Source: Beaufortia kweichowensis (taxonomy: Eukaryota > Chordata > Actinopteri > Cypriniformes > Gastromyzontidae). From it: DNA of 64,000 nt. Each line of letters begins with the position of its first letter. The first letter of the stretch is position 1. Below are positions 1 to 17,700 of this stretch, piece by piece. The translations under genes and the position numbers were made by a program. Where the stretch lies: the NCBI GenBank assembly GCA_019155185.1, contig CM032797.1:4760881-4824880 (forward strand), read 5' to 3'. The notes beneath the pieces are model-generated. The model saw only the letters and a program-made list of their open reading frames with translations, was not told where the DNA came from and did not search any database.

Positions 1-5
1 CTGAC

Positions 6-4369
<4,364 letters not shown>

Positions 4370-4532
4370 CCTCTCTTCCTCTCTGGCCTGCCGCTGTGAG
4401 TCTGATGCCCCTCTTGACGTGTGATTGGTTCTCGTACCTGCCGCTCAAAAGCTACTCCTCCATAGGGTCCGGCGGCGTGAGAGGATGACGAGGGACGGAC
4501 CCTCAGGGAACAGCGACGGTCAGGAATGAAAC
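4370..4532 (-). other. cul1: cul1 5' UTR part of exon 2
   Basis: Upstream of the cul1 start codon the exon continues without coding sequence to a splice acceptor (tctcgcag on the minus strand, exon starting at 4532). The ATG at 4369 is chosen because it begins the conserved cullin-1 N terminus. Confidence 0.75.
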
Positions 4533-5044
4533 CTGCGAGAAACACAAGAGGAATACACAGTGTGTTTTAATGTGTCTGATATGATCTCTATAACTACAAG
4601 AAATGTTTCAGCAACCGTGTCTGTAAATTCAAGCAAACGACAGTTTGTGGAAGACAATTTCAGCAATACATCAGAGTCAAGCAGCAGCAGTTTTTCCTGG
4701 GATAAATGTTCCTTGTATAGAAACTACAGTTCATTATATCCCGGGGTTCCCTTCTTGTATCCATGGCAACAACTCAAGGAACAGAAAATACTCGGCTAGA
4801 AGCTTTGGGCTGCAGCAGCGCTGTAACCAAGCAAACTAACCAATCTGCCATGAGATCATGAGGACACAACAGTGATTTCCTCAGGCAGAACAATACAATA
4901 CAGAGAAAATACAACAAATTGGTTTAATTAAAACATTTTAATTATCTGAATAATGCTAACTATTACACAACAAGACCAGGGCTGCAAAATTTGCTTTTTG
5001 CTCCTCCTAATTCCAATGCCTTAATGAAGGAAGTATGACTTCTT

Positions 5045-5170
5045 TCTGTAACTCAACTGGTAAAACATTGTGTTAGCAACACAAAGGTTGTGGGTTCGAA
5101 TAAAAATACATATTCCTTCAGTGCACTGTAAATCACTTTGGAAAAGCACCTGCCAAATACATAAATGTAT
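5045..5170 (+). repeat. tRNA-derived SINE remnant
   Basis: A tRNA-like head (ctgtaactcaactgg, then ggttgtgggttcgaa as B box) is followed by the tail ctttggaaaagcacctgcc and aaatacataaatg. This is the architecture of cyprinid SINEs, with a degenerate copy of the common fish tail (tttggataaaagcgtctgcc). Confidence 0.65.
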
Positions 5171-5286
5171 GAAGCACTGGATAACAAGGGCCACTAATGA
5201 TTTAGTTCATGTTAGTATAGCTGTATAAATAAATAATGAAAAAAAAATAATCATTTAACAGGTGCAATAATTAACTGCAAATCACA

Positions 5287-5487
5287 TGTACTGTAACAGT
5301 CAAAGTTTGGAAACACTTAGAATTTTAGTTTTCTAATTACAGAAATTAATATGTTGGCATAATTATATCTTTGTCTACATAAGTAATTTCAAACATTGAA
5401 ATATACAACTTCAGATTAAAAGATTTTTAAGATAATGAGAAATATTTTTGTGAATTGTGTCTAAACTTTTGACTGATACTGTATATA
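5287..5487. repeat. Short inverted-repeat DNA element (MITE-like)
   Basis: The left end reads tactgtaacagtcaaag and the right end reads cttttgactgatactgta. These are imperfect inverted repeats about 200 bp apart, with no coding capacity between them. The boundaries are approximate. A TA target duplication is possible but not certain. Confidence 0.5.
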
Positions 5488-6220
5488 GGTAGGAAAGGCC
5501 TTTATTTATTAAGAACATCTATAATGATGGACCACCAGCTCGACCATCATCTCATATCTTCCTACATGTCTTAGTTTCTCATCTCTGAACTCTTTAGACG
5601 ACTGATGTCCTGCCTGTCTCCACAATCTTTAGGACTTCCTTATTTTTTGCCTGGTTTCTGATCCCTTCACATCTCTTTTCTCTCATAATGTCTCTCCCAA
5701 CCTTTGGTCTGCTCTAATCATTTTTTCCTGATCTTTATTAAACTCACAACTTCTTCTATCTGTTCATGTTGTGTCTTCCGTCACAATCGCACTTTCGACA
5801 AAACTAAAATCTCGCTTCGTTTAATATAATAAGAGCGATGTAATTTTGTCGCGTCGCCTCTCCAGTGAGGGCGAAAATTTAGCTTGAAATTATAATTCTG
5901 TTCGTGTTTTGGGTTATTATTAAAGGTTTCGATATGACAGTCAATCCCTTTACCCACTCAACTCACACACAACAGTAACATGCGTTTAAACATGAGTGTT
6001 TGTGTGTCTTTTTCTGTAAACACAATCTGACTGACGAGGCCTCATCTGCAAACACACAACAGACTCTCGATAAAACACTTACAGCTGAATTTATACATTT
6101 ATATTAACAAAAGCAAACGCTGCAGTAACAATATGGGTTACAATAACTTTATAATTGATAACATTGTGTGCTTGTGTTGAGGGTTTAAGCTACAGCTAAC
6201 GGCTAATCTCGCGCTCTTAC

Positions 6221-6470
6221 CATCATGAAGAACTAAAGACGAGCATCAATTTGAATCCCTGCCGCCGTTCCGGCAACTTATAAACAATATTCCCTTTAAA
6301 ATCAAACACGTATCCGGTAAACTTTAATTTTTACTGATAAAATAAAAAATAGCTACGCCGAAACAACGAAGACAGAAAACTCCGTCAGCGAGTGCTCACG
6401 GAAACACGGCCCCCAGGAAACAGCAGCAAACTCCGGCGGAAACTGCGACTGTGAACGAAAGTTCCGTCTC
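6221..6470 (-). promoter_or_regulatory. cul1: cul1 non-coding exon 1 and promoter region
   Basis: On the minus strand a strong donor (catgatg|gtaagag) ends an exon at 6221. Upstream of it lies a locally CpG-rich stretch (about 6340-6470: ccgccggag, ggcggaaactgcg and others) typical of a housekeeping promoter. This fits the 5' UTR exon spliced to 4532. The transcription start is inferred to lie near 6470; it was not observed. Confidence 0.6.
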
Positions 6471-6594
6471 GGTCTAGTGCCACACTAAATATGAGTTAAA
6501 TATTAGGACAATTCTAAATGTCAAACTTACAATAAAACTAATTTTACAAAAGGTTTATACCATACTGATAGCTCAGATAACAATATTTTTTTAT

Positions 6595-6765
6595 CAATGT
6601 CATTTGTTTATGTTTAAAGCATGATTTTTCAGTGTCAGGCAAAGGGCTGTTCTTAGAATTGTCACATCCATAACAGTCCAGAAATCCCACAAAGTATGTT
6701 GTGTGTTCTTTTTGTCAGATCCATAACACATATACTTACATTTTATCAATGCAAAACGAATTCAG
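6595..6765. repeat. Dispersed repeat, TCACATCCATAA family, copy 1 (short)
   Basis: Contains gaattgtcacatccataac, then acagtcca, gtatgttgtgtgttcttttt, and a second diverged catccataaca-type segment (cagatccataacacatata). The same blocks in the same order occur near 53600-53850 and 59050-59330. This copy lacks the middle section of the others. Confidence 0.6.
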
Positions 6766-6785
6766 TGCATATAATGACAATGGCA

Positions 6786-8782
6786 TTTATTAACACAGCA
6801 TGTAAATATGTGAACACAGAATAAATACATAAATAAATTACATAAACAAAACAAATAACAATACAAACAAATCATTTATTCAGTCAGTGTGTCAAACACA
6901 TATTTAACAATCATAAACAAGAAACAATAGTGGTGCTTTAAGATACATCAGGTTTTGTATTGGATCTGATGGTTTAAGTAATAAAAGTTCCACATTACAC
7001 TTTAAAACAAATGATTACTTCCAGTATGTTTAATTAAAGTTGTAAACCTACTTTGACTGTTTGCTCTGGTTTATGGTTTATAAAGGGGCCATATCATAAG
7101 CTATGAAAGTCAATTTTATTTGATCTGTTAATAGACAAGAAAGAACCAAAAACTAACACGTTTCTCCTGGACATGCATGGCTTTTATTTACAATGCTACA
7201 TGAATATGATAATCATTCTTTACCTTTGTATTAATATCTGCTACCATATTACTGCCACAATACTGTACTGTTGATGTACATTCACAATGCAGTTTCCTCA
7301 GTCGTTGATGACTTATTGAATCTCAACACAGCCCATTTAATTTGATCAGAATTTTGTGAAAAATGGTGAAACTAATCACAGGAGAAAGGAATAAACACAA
7401 GAGACAAGAGTTATCCGAAGATTCATTGTGGGTCACTTCAAAGGCACATTAAGTGTTGTGAATGTAATGAGTCGTAACGAGAGAACTATATAGAAACACA
7501 GCTGTCAATCATTTCCTGATCAAATTAATGTCGGTTTACAAAAAACAATCTGATGGTTTATTGATATTTGCAATGTGTTCATTATTGGAAACTCATCATT
7601 TAATAATCATACAGTACATGAGCAATTCTGGAACTGAACAATTACATTTTAGATTATAATAAAGAGACGTTTAATAATCTTAAAAAGCAACAATATTGGT
7701 GTTTTATCAATGGTTTAAATAATACTGCTGTTAATGAATCCATGTGAGCACAGGGTGGAAACTCCTATGAGACAATGTTAAAGAAACTGCCATCAAACGT
7801 CATGAAAATACAGCAATTCAGACATAATTTAAAATGACTTAATGCACACAGTGAGACCAATACTAAAATAGGTTTTACATAAAATTGTGTTATATGATGC
7901 CGCAGTGACCAACCTAAAAAAAACCCACTGCATTAAATTGCAAAGACATAAAGAAAAGCTATAATATCCTACATTAGCATATTATAATGGCCATCAAACA
8001 AATCCTGAAATCCATGCTTGGCCATAAGAAATGTAATTTAACCCTTGAGGCACATTAAAAGAAACTGGACCAGTCATGTTTGTTTTAATTTACTACTAAA
8101 CACACATGAACTAAAACTAAACCGCTACTAGAGCTTGTGTTTAAGAGCATTCATAGTAAGAACCCTAACCAAAGTTAAAGACGGGGTATCTAAGATGCCT
8201 TATGGTTTCCATAAAGTTTAAACAAGCACTTATGGAGAACAGATAAATAACACTGAATTCTGATAACTATAAAGAACATTTCGCATGAGATATAAAAGTG
8301 CTGCATAAACATTGATGAATGATTCAAAAACGCCATTGGCTGATAACCATGCTACAATATATTATTGTCCTGAAGATGCTGACAACATAACATTTCAATA
8401 CAATCAAATGTCATTACGAGAAACATCTTTATGCATTCTGTACATGTTTTTGTGCTATTGGAGTTTTTGATGCATTCACACTTGCTAAATGCACATTACT
8501 GCCAGTCAAACATTCTCGGTTTCATTTGTTTCAGACAGTAGTATCGCAACACATCGACTGCTTTCTACCGTCGTCGTTGGATATGACTGTGGAAGTGTGC
8601 ATGGGATGAATTTGATCTTAGAGAAGTCCTTATGCTGTAGTAACTTACTTTACATACAAAATAAATACAGAACAGACATGCCAGCCAGTGCACAGACGTG
8701 GTGTCCAAGTGTCCATTTCACATACCCAAAATAATGGGTTTCTCTCCATTTGTGTCCCTCAGTGCATCCCACGATGGTGTGG
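6786..8782 (-). other. Probable cntnap2 3' UTR and downstream AT-rich stretch
   Basis: About 2 kb of AT-rich non-coding sequence follows the cntnap2 stop codon on the minus strand. Candidate polyA signals (AATAAA on the minus strand, seen as tttatt) lie at 6875-6880 and 6786-6791. CASPR2 mRNAs in other vertebrates have long 3' UTRs, so a long one is expected, but the true end is not determined. Confidence 0.45.
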
Positions 8783-11700
8783 CTAAATGAACCACTCCTT
8801 CTTGCTCTCGTCAATGGTCTCTGTGAAGGCGGGGTCATTGACGATGATGGCTGCGTCTGCGCAGTCGGCTGACTCCGCCCCTTTTGCCTCGTTGGTGTGG
8901 TAGGAGCCTTTGTGACGGAACAAATGACGAACCAGGAACACCAGCGTGCAGAGGATGGTGAAAATCACAACTGCAATGATGCCTGATCGACATCAGAAAA
9001 TGAAGAATTTAAATTCACAATATATTAAGAGAAGCTTTGGGACAGTCAACAGAAGACAGTCATAAAAAACTAAAATATAATTTTGTTTAATTAAATAAAA
9101 ATGACCTCAAATTCTTTTTAGTTTTATCAGTTTTTTGACACACAGTATATTTTAAAATGTGTAACATTCACAACCCATCTTCATTAACCAACAAAACGCT
9201 ACTAGACAGCAACAACAAAATATATTGGTAGTATTGCAAACATTTGCTCATAAAAATGACCAGCATTATGAATCTATCAACATCAATTATTTGTAAAAAA
9301 AAAAATACATATATTTTACCTCCAATTATTGCAGAATCTCTGTTGACTCCATCACGGCTTATCCGTTCCTCGTTGAATGGAAACTGGGCACCAGCTTGAT
9401 AGAAAGAGACAGAATTATTAGACCATGTTGTCACAGAAACCACTGGTGCGATTTCAGCATTATGGATGTGACATTTTTAGACAAAACTTCATATATAAAT
9501 TCTCAGAGAATGTATTTATTACCAATATTTTAAACCCCGTTATAATCCTAAACCCCCATTTGATAAATATGTTTAAAAACCATTGGTTATGGGTATTAAA
9601 CCACCAACTACTAACATCAAAATACTTTATTAATTAATATTTTTTCATGGTAAGGTTGACATTTGCATGGATTTGTTTTTTGTTTTTTAGTTTTTTGACA
9701 TTTGCATTTTGCCCATTGTTTTTTTAAAATTTAATTCACAGAAGGTCAGTGGAACACTGTTTTAATCCGAATCTTTGAATAAACTCAAAGTGTTTTCTCT
9801 CAGTGGGAATCAGAGGCTGACGCTGGCAGAGGAGCAGATCTGAGATCAACCTTCTGCTCTCTTCATCTGTCATCTCTGCAGGGTCCCGACTCCAAATATC
9901 CAGTAAAACTGAATGTATTCAATAAGACACACAATCACACATTCACTCTCTCTGTACTTAAAAGATTAAGTACAGTTCTGTGTGTTTTATTGACATGACG
10001 AAAACTTTGCATGTAGTTTGCCAAAGCAAAGCATAGACGCGCACATACAGTAAATGATGCAACAGGAAAAGGATTTTCACTGTAAAATAAATAATGTATT
10101 TTATCCCAAGGTAAATAAATAAGAACAATCCATAGCTAGTTCAGCATGGTGCTAGTTAACACATATATTTATGAGATGTATGGCTTGAATGCATCTTAAT
10201 TCACACACACACGTTGGGTTTTCATTTTTTATGGGGACTTTCTATAGATATAATGATTTTTATACTGTACAAACTGTATATTGTATGGTGTAATCCTCAC
10301 CTACCCCTAAACTTAAACCTCACACCAACCTGTCTGCCTGTTTTTACATTTTTAAAGAAACATCAATTAGTTTGATTTATAAGCCGTTTTTCTCATGGGA
10401 ACCAAAAAATGTCACCCACAAGGTCAAATCGACTGGTTTTAATATCTTTGTGGGGACATTTGATACGGCAGTAATCCTCTCTACAGGACAGTGATCACAT
10501 ATGTCTTATTCTGAGGGCTGCTATCTCATTATAGGATACTTTAATATGCACAATTTTGTCTGTCTCTGGACTCACCATTAATGCTACCTTGTACTTTCCT
10601 ACATGAATGCAAATAAAAAACAAACACAAATACTCCTGACAATACAAGAACAGCTGTGTTCTGCGAGTTACAGATCAATCTGAAGCCGTGTGTCTTCAAC
10701 CAGACCTGGATCAATACAGCAACACTTCTAAATCGTGTGCTGTAATACCGGGCTCCAGGGCAAAACCGACCACAAGCGAGAGAGCTTTAGACAGCCTGAT
10801 GTGAGCTACACGAGAGCTTGATGAGATAAATCACACCCTGAAGAGATGACGCACAAAGAGAGATCTTAAAGAAACAGTGTACCAGAAATAAAAAGATGTA
10901 AAATATCTTCTGCATTGATGTCACACTTGGCACTATCAGCTTTTGGTTTGTGTAGATGGCATATTTAATGTTACTTGAAGACAACAATGGTTTTGTTTAA
11001 CCTAACTTGGTGGGCGTCTTGAACATGAACACGAGCACAAATGAGTTCAAACGTTTGATAACTAGTTGTACAAATTCATGAAACAAGGGCGTTCCTTATG
11101 GTTTTTTTGTCACTTTGGCAAAAAGCTCCTTTGCCTTTATCAACATCATGACGGTGAGCAAATGATGACAGAATTGTCCCAAATAAATGTTGGTCTAAGA
11201 CATGCTGTATGTACTTTTAAACCAGGAGAACACTGTGAAATTTGTGCAGTAAAAAAACGAGGCGGTCTATAAACATCCATCATTATCATAATTCCTCACC
11301 TGATTCCGGGTGCCAGGGGTCAAAGGCCGCAGACATGGGTTGAACCGTGAGAGGAGACGCACCGCAGTTAGACTCCACCAGGACTCCCTGTACAGATGCC
11401 GTGGAGGGAACGCCTGTCTTCAGAGCGGCCTTCAGCGGGGCGATACGATTAAACTGAACTCTGGAGAGACAGCCCACGAAGCCTGGGGTGTTATAGCGCT
11501 CAATCAAGACCGGATCAATCTGACCTGTCTCTAAAACACAAAAACATCAGCAAAAACAACATTTAATGCAAGTCTATATTTGACAGAAGACTGAAAATGT
11601 TTCCTGTAGTTAATATTAAATGTTAATTTATTGGCATGACTCTTTATTATCAAAACCATGGTAGCACTGGACCACTATGGAGGAAATGCAGTGTTTACAG

Positions 11701-14700
11701 TGGCATGTGTGTCAAACCCTCCAGAGAAGGGAAAGCGATGAATTTATCATCCTAATAAAAACCTTTTGCTAAATTAAAATAAATATAAAAAATAAATATA
11801 AACAAAATATAAAACAGCACTATGTAATTTAAAATACTGCCTAAATAATCGAGATTGTAAGAGGCACAGGTCTGCGTACCTTTAAAATCTGTCATACCTT
11901 TTCTGTCGTCTCTTCCTTTAGGTTCACCTTTCCTTTAGGTCTGTAGGTTCACCTTGTCTTGTTATCTGTACACTTCACTAATTCTAGTTTTCTTTCAGCG
12001 AATAGCTTCAGAATAACACTTATCATTTACATCTGACTCACTGTAGATATATAACCTCATCACACTTTCACTCTCTGTGACTAATGCAGCTCAGGGCGTT
12101 CCTGTGTGTGACCGCAGGAAAACCCGGAGACTGGATTCAGGTGAGGATTGGATTGAAAAGCTCTTACAGGATGATGTCAGGAAAGGAGTAAAAGGAAAAG
12201 CAGGAATATTTATGGTCTCTATGAATTATGAAATCAGATGATTGATGATATCAGTGAGTTGTGTTACAAGAGTTTTTACACATCCTCCTACTTATAAACA
12301 CAATTTGTATACTGTGCTAATTGTTAGCGTTAGGGCAAAATGTTTATTGCTTCTTTATAAAGTTGCTTTGGATAAAAGCAACCTCTAAATTAATAATTGT
12401 AAATGTAAGAATCATACTAATGAGAATACTAAACTAATCACAAAAGATCATAATCAGGAAATGGATTTATAAAATAATCTAACCCTAAAATTATACCTTT
12501 ATTAACACATTTTGAGTTTTCAAAACACCATGTAACTTAACTGACCTGAAGAGAATCTCAAAAACATATAAACAAAATAATCAATAATCGATAATAAAGA
12601 ATAAGAAAATAACAATGTATATGCAGTTAAGTGTTTTAGCAATTTTGTGCAATATGACACATAAAAATTCTTTAGATGCAACATTATATAAATAAATGCT
12701 CACCAAAAACCTTTCCTAAGAAAATGGTCTTCACGAGATTAAACTCCGTGTCCGAGGCTTCAGGAAGAGAGTAGCTTACTGTGGGATAGTGATCCAACTG
12801 CAACATACAGCAAGATATACATATATATTTACACAACCGCTCGTGCCGGTCCTCAAATCTGATAGGACATCATTGGGATGCTTTATTGTTTTGCATCACT
12901 ACGGCAGGTATTTGTCTTCCAAATCACAGCAAATTTAAACAGACAAATGAAAAGTGATCAATGACTTCTCGGATGTACCTGCAGCTGAATGAGTCTGTTG
13001 TGTCGTGTGATGTTAACGTTATGAGGTTGTCCGTTTGCCATGTTACGATGATTCAGGCTGATGGTGAACGGCTCCCTCAATCCACCCAGATTATAGCGAA
13101 TCTGCAGAGTACCTGAGAAAAACATGACAGACAGAGGAAACGTTTTCTCAACATATACAGTTAGTTCTCCACACAAACTCTATATCATTCTGTCTCTTTA
13201 CATCAACTAAATGCTTTATTATTATCTTGAATACAACTATATACAGCTAAACTAATGCACACATTTTTTACAACGATTATTATTCAATAAAACTTTTGTC
13301 TCATGTCTATCAAAAGCCCTAATTAAACCAGTAAAATCGTTGATGTGCTGTCACGTCTCACCGTTATGCCGCAGAACCACAGCCAGATAATCCTGCGTCT
13401 TTGAGCTGATGTAGATGAGGACGGAGGGTGTGTGAGATGTACTGAAACTAAAGATCAGCTCCTCGTGGGTGAGATTACCCACAGAGCTCAAGACTCCTGA
13501 ACCTCCTTTAATATCCTTCGGAGCAGAAAGAGAACTGCTCTCTGACATGAGGTCATACCGCACCAGAGTCCCGCTCTCAAAATAACCACCAACATCTGAA
13601 ACAGAAGCAAATGATGATGAGAGAGTCTGTAAATTTGTGTGACATTGTTTGTTGCCAAACTCAAGTTTAAGATTTTATCATTCTGCTATATGTCATTTTG
13701 CCATTTATTAAACAGCTACTTATGAAATACTTGAATTTGAAAGAAAATTAGATTGAATTATACATTTATCATCATCAGTACCATCATTGCAGAACTGTCC
13801 GTCAAACGCAGTCTGACTGCAGTCACAGGAATATCCGTTATATTTCTCCAGACATTTTCCTCCATTCTTGCAGTGCATCCCATAGCTGGTGCAATGACCC
13901 GAGCAGCCCGGCTTTACCCCTGGAGTGACCTTTGCCCTCTCCTCAAGGTCAAATGTCACCCCATTAATCTTCAGAGAACGAATGCAGCCCAGAAAACCTC
14001 TCTGTCCTCCTGACGCCCCTACAGGTAATGACAACACATTGATGAATTTTATCCTTAAAAATACAATTTGACATTCATCATAATATTATTTTTTATTATA
14101 TTATATAATATTATTTGGGTTTTTTTACATTCTAATTTTAAAAAATGTACCAAGATTTATAACTGATTTAATAAAGATTCAAAATTTTTTATATCATAAA
14201 ATATTTGTATAATAAGTAAGACTTATAATGATATCTTTCCTCAAATTTATTTTCTAATTATTATTATTTATGCCATTCTTTTCAGCTTTGTCTCATTAAA
14301 ACTAGTAATTGATTGTATGTTCATAAAATGTATGCTTGGATTGATTAATGGTTTGTAATATATTACAATAAAAGCAGAAAATCCTAATTGTCAACTGAGC
14401 TTTTGATATCTTATCCAGCTGCTCCACGTCTAATTCACCGGAAGTGCTGAAATTCTTCTTCTCAAGCAGGAGATCTTACCTACAAACAGTTGACTGAAGA
14501 GCTGAAGGCGGGTGTGACCCTGAGGCGGGGCCGACCGCACCTCCCTGTACGTCTTATCCAATCGTAAAACAGCCTCCTTAATATTCCGTTCCGCCTCCAC
14601 CCTGTGCCACTGGTCATCATTGAGCGGTTTGGACGAGCGGACGGTCAACTCCACCGGCCCGTTGCCCACATCAAAGGAGAACAACACCACTGTAGCAGCT

Positions 14701-17700
14701 GTAAGCAGATAAATTGTTAAATTCATTCAAAGTTCTTTTCTCAAGAGTCTCACGATCCAGTCGGCATTTTCAGATCCATTAAAAACAAATACGTTCACAC
14801 TGCAAATCTTACATTTCAGTTCTAAATGAATGAAGTCCGGATTGCCCAGGTTTTCCAGAAAGACACCGTGTGAGGAAGACGTCTTGAAGTAGAAGGAGAT
14901 GTCGATGCTGGTCTCGCCTTTTATGGACGGGAAATGCAGGTAGGATGTAGGTGTAATAAAGGACGCTGCGTTCCAGTAGTGACCTACAGGAGAAACACAG
15001 CTTGATGATTCTTATGAACCAATCACATTCCTCTGATTGTATAAATAAGGTTAAGGATAGTGATGTGTTTTCAGCACAGATTAAATCAGGTTGATATTTT
15101 AGAGTATGATGGCACTTACGATCTCCCTGACAGTGAAGTGGGCCGACAGTGAGTTTGGCTTCTGATCCCGAGCGATGTGTATCTCCAACAACCACCTGAT
15201 TGACAGGCAAATGATCCTTATACATCAACAGACCTGAATCCTCTTTCCTGGAAAACACCAAATACCACTTAAAATACCTTATAGTTGTAATGTTCATGCA
15301 GTATTTAACAATATGAAATAGCATATTGTGGAAAAATGTATGCAGTAAGTAAATATACAAAAAATTTAAACAGTAGTAATGTTCATCAAGAAAAGTTAAA
15401 AAAAAAGTTTTTATGTCAGTTTTTATGTTCAATTTTTAATTCCATTTATCACACTATTTATAGATTTATGTTTAATGCACTGAATGCATTGCATTGTGGC
15501 ATATAGAAACTTACATAAGATATAATATGGAAAAAATGCTAATTATGCATATTGCATTCTGCAAAAATAATATGCATAATATGGCAGCATGATTCTAACC
15601 TGCTCTCAAGGTGTTATAGATGTTTTCTCCTACTGTCTTATGTTTTCAAAGTCTTACTTATACTTACTTGTACTTGTACTAATCTTGTGATAGTCATATC
15701 TCACCATTGTCTCAGATCTGCATCACAGTTACAGTAGTATGTGGGATCCGTGCAGTTGCGTTCAATCCCACACGCACACTTCTGCACGCCCGGTCCTGAC
15801 CCGCCCCAGTAGAAGTGCTTCTCATTTCCACGGCCGACCCACCATGTGGATGATGAACCATCTAAAGAGGACGACGGAGGAAACAAAAACTGATGACTGA
15901 CAAATACAACCTGTAGTTTAGTGTCATTTTTTAACAAGTCTGACTATTAATTTAGACAAAAGTGTCAACAGAAAGGAACCAGGAAAGCAAAATAAGAACA
16001 GTTTCGTTTAGTCAAGGTGAAGTTGGCCCTTTTGACTTTCTTGATACACAAGTCTTCTTGTGCTCCATTGATCAGATTTTATTTACATAAAATCATAATT
16101 TTTCTCTGACTAGTTTCTTAAAGCAACAACTTTTAACTGACATCACAAAGCCATCTTTTTGTTTCAGTCCCTCCCTTTCATCCACATTTTACCGTTCTGC
16201 TATCAAACATCTACTTTTCATGAAACATTTCTTCTGGCTGAATTCAAGCGCCGCCCTACATTTCATATTTTTAGTCATCACATTTATTTACCTGGTAAGT
16301 TGAGCAGGCGTGATTTGTAGCAGGTGTACGCCACATGCTGTTCACAGATCTCAGAGCTGCTGGTGACTGCGTTCACCTGCGCCACAAAAACAACAACAAC
16401 AACACTCAGGTGTAATATTCACACTTCTATAAAGCTGCAATCTGTTACCTTTTGTACATTTACATTTACATTTAGGCATTTAGCTGACGCTTTTATCCAA
16501 AGCGACTTACAAATATAACAAAAGGAGACAACCTTTTGTGGTTAAAAATAAAAAAATCAGTTATTGAGCACGTACATAAAAGGTTTAAAAATGTCTCTTT
16601 ATCTTACTCTGACTGATTTATAAACTGAACTTATACATTTTGTGGAAAATGTAAGTTTTAAGTAATCTGACATCAACCCATGTAAAGATAAGGATGTAAA
16701 GTAACCTGCAATTGTATGATTTAAATATAGATGGTGATAAAGAGTCACAGATTACAGCAATCTACATGGTTTATAAACATCACCTGCTCAGCAGACATGC
16801 TGTAATTCAGGGTTAATACAGTTTTCTCATCAGGACCAGAAGCTGCGGTCACATGACTCTGAGCCGGCAAATCGTTCACAACTGTTGTCCAAACTTTGTC
16901 ATCTGAAAAACACATACAAGATACATACAGATGCTGACAGTTGTTTATTTTATTCCTAAGAAGGTGTGTAATATTAATACATTTGCAGTACAAAGCTTTC
17001 TTAAAAATGTTATTTTCAAATTGTAATTCAATTATAGTCACAATCTCATTGACATCAATGGATTTCCATATCTTCGGTTGGTTCTGACCTGTCATATCAC
17101 AGGTGACTTTGAAGGGATCGAGCGGTCCGCTGCCGTCTGGATCAATCCAGTATGTGTCCGAGCTTCGGCCCATATGTTTGTATTCCTCACAGGACTGTTC
17201 ATACACAGCTGCAGAAAAACACACAGTATCAGCAACAAAACAGCCACTACAGCATAAAAAACACCAAATACAGAAAAGATCTGTTTCATACCAAAAACTA
17301 TTATAGCTGTATAGGGTTCTTGAAAATAAAAGGTTCTTAAAGTTTCATTAGAGAAGTTTATTTGTTTCTAATAAAACACCAGTACAGATTGAAAAGTTCT
17401 TTGTGGAGTTTAAAAGGTTCAGCTTTTACATTCGGCAGTAAAACCAGTTAGACTTTTTTTATAGCACTTCAGATGCAGGTCTACATGCATCTTCTCTAAA
17501 AAACAACATCAGCATCAGGGCTATAAGTGTCAGAAACACACAGAACAGAGACTTTAATGAATGTGTAATATTATCCGATGTCTTACAGTTGTGGCAGGTG
17601 GCACCAGAGTATCCAGTTCCATCACATGCACATTTAAATGTGTTTCCAGTCTGAGTACATTTGCCTCCGTGTTCACAGTGGTTTGGCTCACACCTGGAGA

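Larger units (their letters stand above)
4533..6220 (-). other. cul1 intron 1
   Basis: The first intron of cul1 is about 1.7 kb. It contains a tRNA-derived SINE remnant (about 5045-5170) and a short inverted-repeat element (about 5287-5487), both listed separately. Otherwise it is AT-rich, and I see no coding exon. Confidence 0.7.

Noticed and set aside
14809..15432. 207-residue open frame on the minus strand
   Set aside because: It runs through cntnap2 exon 15247-15120 in frame but reads intron sequence on both sides, and reaches exon 14983-14813 in the wrong frame. The spliced exons explain the coding signal.
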